Of a stretch of 16,664 bases of DNA, positions 14,538 to 16,664 are shown one piece after another. How positions within the stretch are numbered: the first letter of the stretch is position 1; every line of letters begins with the position of its first letter. The DNA is from Verrucomicrobiales bacterium (GTDB taxonomy: Bacteria > Verrucomicrobiota > Verrucomicrobiia > Verrucomicrobiales > Akkermansiaceae): contig PBTU01000146.1 of NCBI GenBank assembly GCA_002729295.1, positions 1-16,664 on the forward strand. Reading direction: 5' to 3'. The notes beneath the pieces were generated by a model. The model was not told the DNA's origin. It did no database searches and was given only the letters and a program-made list of their open reading frames with translations. A program made the position numbers and the translations under genes.

Positions 14538-16664
14538 TCAACTCTCCACCACCACAAGGTGAAGAGAATCCAGGCGGAAGCGGGATTCCGCGAGGGCTTC
14601 TTCGAGGGAGGCTTGGTGGCTTTGTAAGTTTTTGATTTCCGATTGGTCAACCGATGGGTTGAGACGGGCGAGGTTTTGGAGGCGGGAAATCTCGGAGTGA
14701 AGCTCCTGCTCGGCCGCGATGCTGGATTCATCAACGAGTCCCTGCTTCACTTCGAACATGTGACCTTCGGCGGATCGAAGCATTTTTTTGACGAGGCGTT
14801 TAATTCCGGAATTTCCCAGGATCTCATCGGTGTCCGGTGTGGGATTGATCTTTCCTGCGGATAGATCGGGTGCGGAAATGATCTCTCCGGTGTGATCGAG
14901 CCAAATAGTGGTGGGGGTAATGGACAGGTAGCGATCGATGTGTAAATCAGCGGAGGCCACACATTCGACCAGGTAGGTGACTTGCAGGAAAATACCCGGG
15001 GCTTCGGTACCCTGATAGACGGAGAGCACGGCGTTGCCTTTTTCGCTGCTAAGCAGGGAGTCGAGCGAGTTGCGAAGCAGCGGATGATCCGGCGTAAAAA
15101 ATTGGATATCGTCACGGTTGAGGCCGTCGGTACGGTCGAAGGTGGCCATCATGCCTTTGGGATCGAGACCAGGCAGGCTGTCCATCTGCCCATACTCGGG
15201 CTTAAATAAATAGCGCCTGTCGCTGAGGTCTTCTACCCGCAGGCCGACATATTCCATGAGGTCGGTGGCAAAGGTCTCAAAGGCGAAGTCGGTATCGCAT
15301 GCCTGGATCTGTTCCCGAAGCACTTCGCTCTGGCCGGGTTTATTGGAATTTCGGGCGAGCAGGCGGAGGTAGCCATTTTCCAGTTGTTCGCCCAAATCTT
15401 TACGGGCATCGGAAACCTGCGATACAAGAGCCTCGAGAGCATCCATATCAAATTTCTCTGACAAACTGGTGAGCTTTACCCCAAATTGATGGGCGAGAAT
15501 CAGGGCGGTGGGCACGGGGTTATTAAAAATACCTACTCCCTGATTATAAAACTGGACCCATACTTCTTCGGAGGTTCCGGGCATATAGGGGAGATGAATA
15601 TGGATGGTGCTGGTCTGGCCGATACGGTCGAGCCGGCCAATTCGTTGCTCCACGAGCTCGGGGTTTTCGGGGAGATCCCAAAGGATGAGGTGATGGGCAA
15701 ACTGGAAGTTGCGACCTTCGCTTCCGATTTCGGAGCAGAGGAGTACACGGGCACCTTCGGGGTCGGCAAAGTAGGCGGCCTGTCGGTCGCGCTGGATGAG
15801 ATTCAATCCTTCATGAAATTGGCTAAGGTTTAAATTGATTTGTTCCTGGACGGCTTCATAAATTTCTTCGACGAGAGTGCGGGTCTGGCAGATGAGCAGG
15901 ACTTTTTCATGGGGGTGTTCACTCAACCAGTCGACTAGCCATTCGATCTTTTGCTCGAAGGAGGAGATGCCTTCCTCAGGTATATCAAGTGGGTGAAGTA
16001 CGGGATGGCGCTTGGGGAAACCCTTGAGTTCTTTGCGGGTATTGCGAAACATGACCCGCCCGGGCCCGAAACTATCGATGATATTTTCAATGAGTTGGGC
16101 ACGATCGGTTTTAGATAAAGATTTCTTATCGGAGTATTGATCATGAAGATGGGAAGAACTCTTTTTGATCATCTCCAAGTCGGTGGGAGTGAGTTCCTCC
16201 TGTCCGTCAATCCGATCGACGAGTTCGGCCATTTCCTGATAGTGCCCGCTCTCCTCGATAAAAGTTTCCAAATCATTGTAGCGGGCGGGGTCGAGCAGGC
16301 GGAGACGGGCAAAGTGGCCCTCGGGCCCGAGTTGCTGAGGCGTGGCAGTAAGGAGAAGGACGGAGGGGATTTTCTTGGCAAGGGCTTCCACCATTTGGTA
16401 GGAGGTGCTCACCTCTTGAGGGGTCCATTCAAGATGATGGGCCTCGTCGACAATCATCAGGTCCCACTCCGTTTCCAGTACTTGGGCGTAGCGTTGGTGG
16501 GAGGTGGTTAAATAATCAAGGCTGACGCAGACGATCTGACTATCGAGAAAGGGGTTGGTTTCGGGATCGGAGCTTTCGATGGCCTGGCAGCGTTCCTCAT
16601 CAAACAGGCTGGCGACGAGGTTGAACCGGCGGAGCAGTTCGATGAACCATTGATGCATCAGGGA
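14538..16664 (-). CDS. rapA: RapA, RNA polymerase-associated SNF2 ATPase (N-terminus beyond the window)
   Basis: The frame is open to the right edge. The two codons before the first internal ATG (complement of 16656-16658) read SL, in keeping with the RapA sequence around motif Ia, so the true start lies outside. About 708 residues are visible, counted from that ATG as 1. DEAH is at 71-74, LTATP at 103-107, RVMFRNTRKELKGFPKR at about 201-217, LLCSEIGSEGRNFQFAHHL about 306-324, and QRIGRLDRIGQ (motif VI) at 338-348. The C-terminus has the RapA-specific region with DSLPGLDPKGMMATFDR and HPLLRNSLDSLL and ends RFRLDSLHLVVVES. RapA binds RNA polymerase and uses ATP to help recycle it. The P-loop is out of view. 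About 250 missing residues would give the usual total near 960. It converges on the BREX operon and is probably host chromosome rather than part of the defence system. Confidence 0.93.
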   Translation of the reverse strand, partial: SLMHQWFIELLRRFNLVASLFDEERCQAIESSDPETNPFLDSQIVCVSLDYLTTSHQRYAQVLETEWDLMIVDEAHHLEWTPQEVSTSYQMVEALAKKIPSVLLLTATPQQLGPEGHFARLRLLDPARYNDLETFIEESGHYQEMAELVDRIDGQEELTPTDLEMIKKSSSHLHDQYSDKKSLSKTDRAQLIENIIDSFGPGRVMFRNTRKELKGFPKRHPVLHPLDIPEEGISSFEQKIEWLVDWLSEHPHEKVLLICQTRTLVEEIYEAVQEQINLNLSQFHEGLNLIQRDRQAAYFADPEGARVLLCSEIGSEGRNFQFAHHLILWDLPENPELVEQRIGRLDRIGQTSTIHIHLPYMPGTSEEVWVQFYNQGVGIFNNPVPTALILAHQFGVKLTSLSEKFDMDALEALVSQVSDARKDLGEQLENGYLRLLARNSNKPGQSEVLREQIQACDTDFAFETFATDLMEYVGLRVEDLSDRRYLFKPEYGQMDSLPGLDPKGMMATFDRTDGLNRDDIQFFTPDHPLLRNSLDSLLSSEKGNAVLSVYQGTEAPGIFLQVTYLVECVASADLHIDRYLSITPTTIWLDHTGEIISAPDLSAGKINPTPDTDEILGNSGIKRLVKKMLRSAEGHMFEVKQGLVDESSIAAEQELHSEISRLQNLARLNPSVDQSEIKNLQSHQASLEEALAESRFRLDSLHLVVVES

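Noticed and set aside
14538..16664. DISARM-type helicase (DrmD) as an identity for the right-hand SNF2 gene
   Set aside because: The C-terminal region and the motif wording match RapA throughout, and no other DISARM gene is present. It also runs convergent to the operon.
1..16664. CRISPR array, tRNA, rRNA, insertion sequence, integrase or attachment site
   Set aside because: I saw no spaced direct repeats, no tRNA-like cloverleaf, no transposase or integrase motifs and no terminal inverted repeats. Almost all of the window is accounted for by coding sequence.

Overview
The window holds a complete BREX type 1 phage-defence operon in the standard gene order brxA-brxB-brxC-pglX-pglZ-brxL (579-13378, + strand). 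A seventh gene in the same tight cluster (13391-14515) encodes a DUF4268-type protein with a PD-(D/E)XK nuclease fold. The flanks are the start of an unrecognised gene reading off the left edge (complement of 1-367) and most of a RapA-type SNF2 ATPase reading in from the right edge (complement of 14538-16664). The host is a bacterium of moderate GC with few Shine-Dalgarno sequences in front of its genes. Nothing here fixes the phylum, and the BREX operon is probably horizontally acquired.

Layout. 1-367 is a partial reverse-strand gene. 368-578 is a divergent intergenic region with a perfect tandem 9-bp repeat just upstream of a TATAAT box, the likely control region of the operon. brxA begins at a TTG. 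From brxA to the nuclease gene the spacings are 11 bp, a 4-bp overlap (ATGA), 21, 13, 12 and 12 bp, so one polycistronic transcript is likely. The nuclease gene and rapA converge with only 22 bp between their stop codons, and no clear terminator is visible there.

How the genes work together. By family knowledge PglX methylates a specific adenine and so marks self DNA. BrxB, BrxC (a large AAA+ ATPase) and PglZ (alkaline-phosphatase fold) are partners of PglX. BrxA is a small DNA-binding accessory protein and BrxL is the AAA+ effector needed for defence. The DUF4268 protein is not a core BREX component and may be an added nuclease effector.

Two things stand out. First, BrxL keeps the normal N-terminal and AAA+ parts, but its C-terminus is an AlbA_2/Schlafen-type domain on an acidic linker, in the place where Lon-like BrxL proteins have a protease-like domain. 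Second, pglX is a sharp compositional mosaic: a block from the NPPY motif to the start of the C-terminal domain (about 6715-7796) is roughly 28-38% GC in sampled lines against about 65-68% on either side, as expected if the target-recognition module was swapped by recombination.
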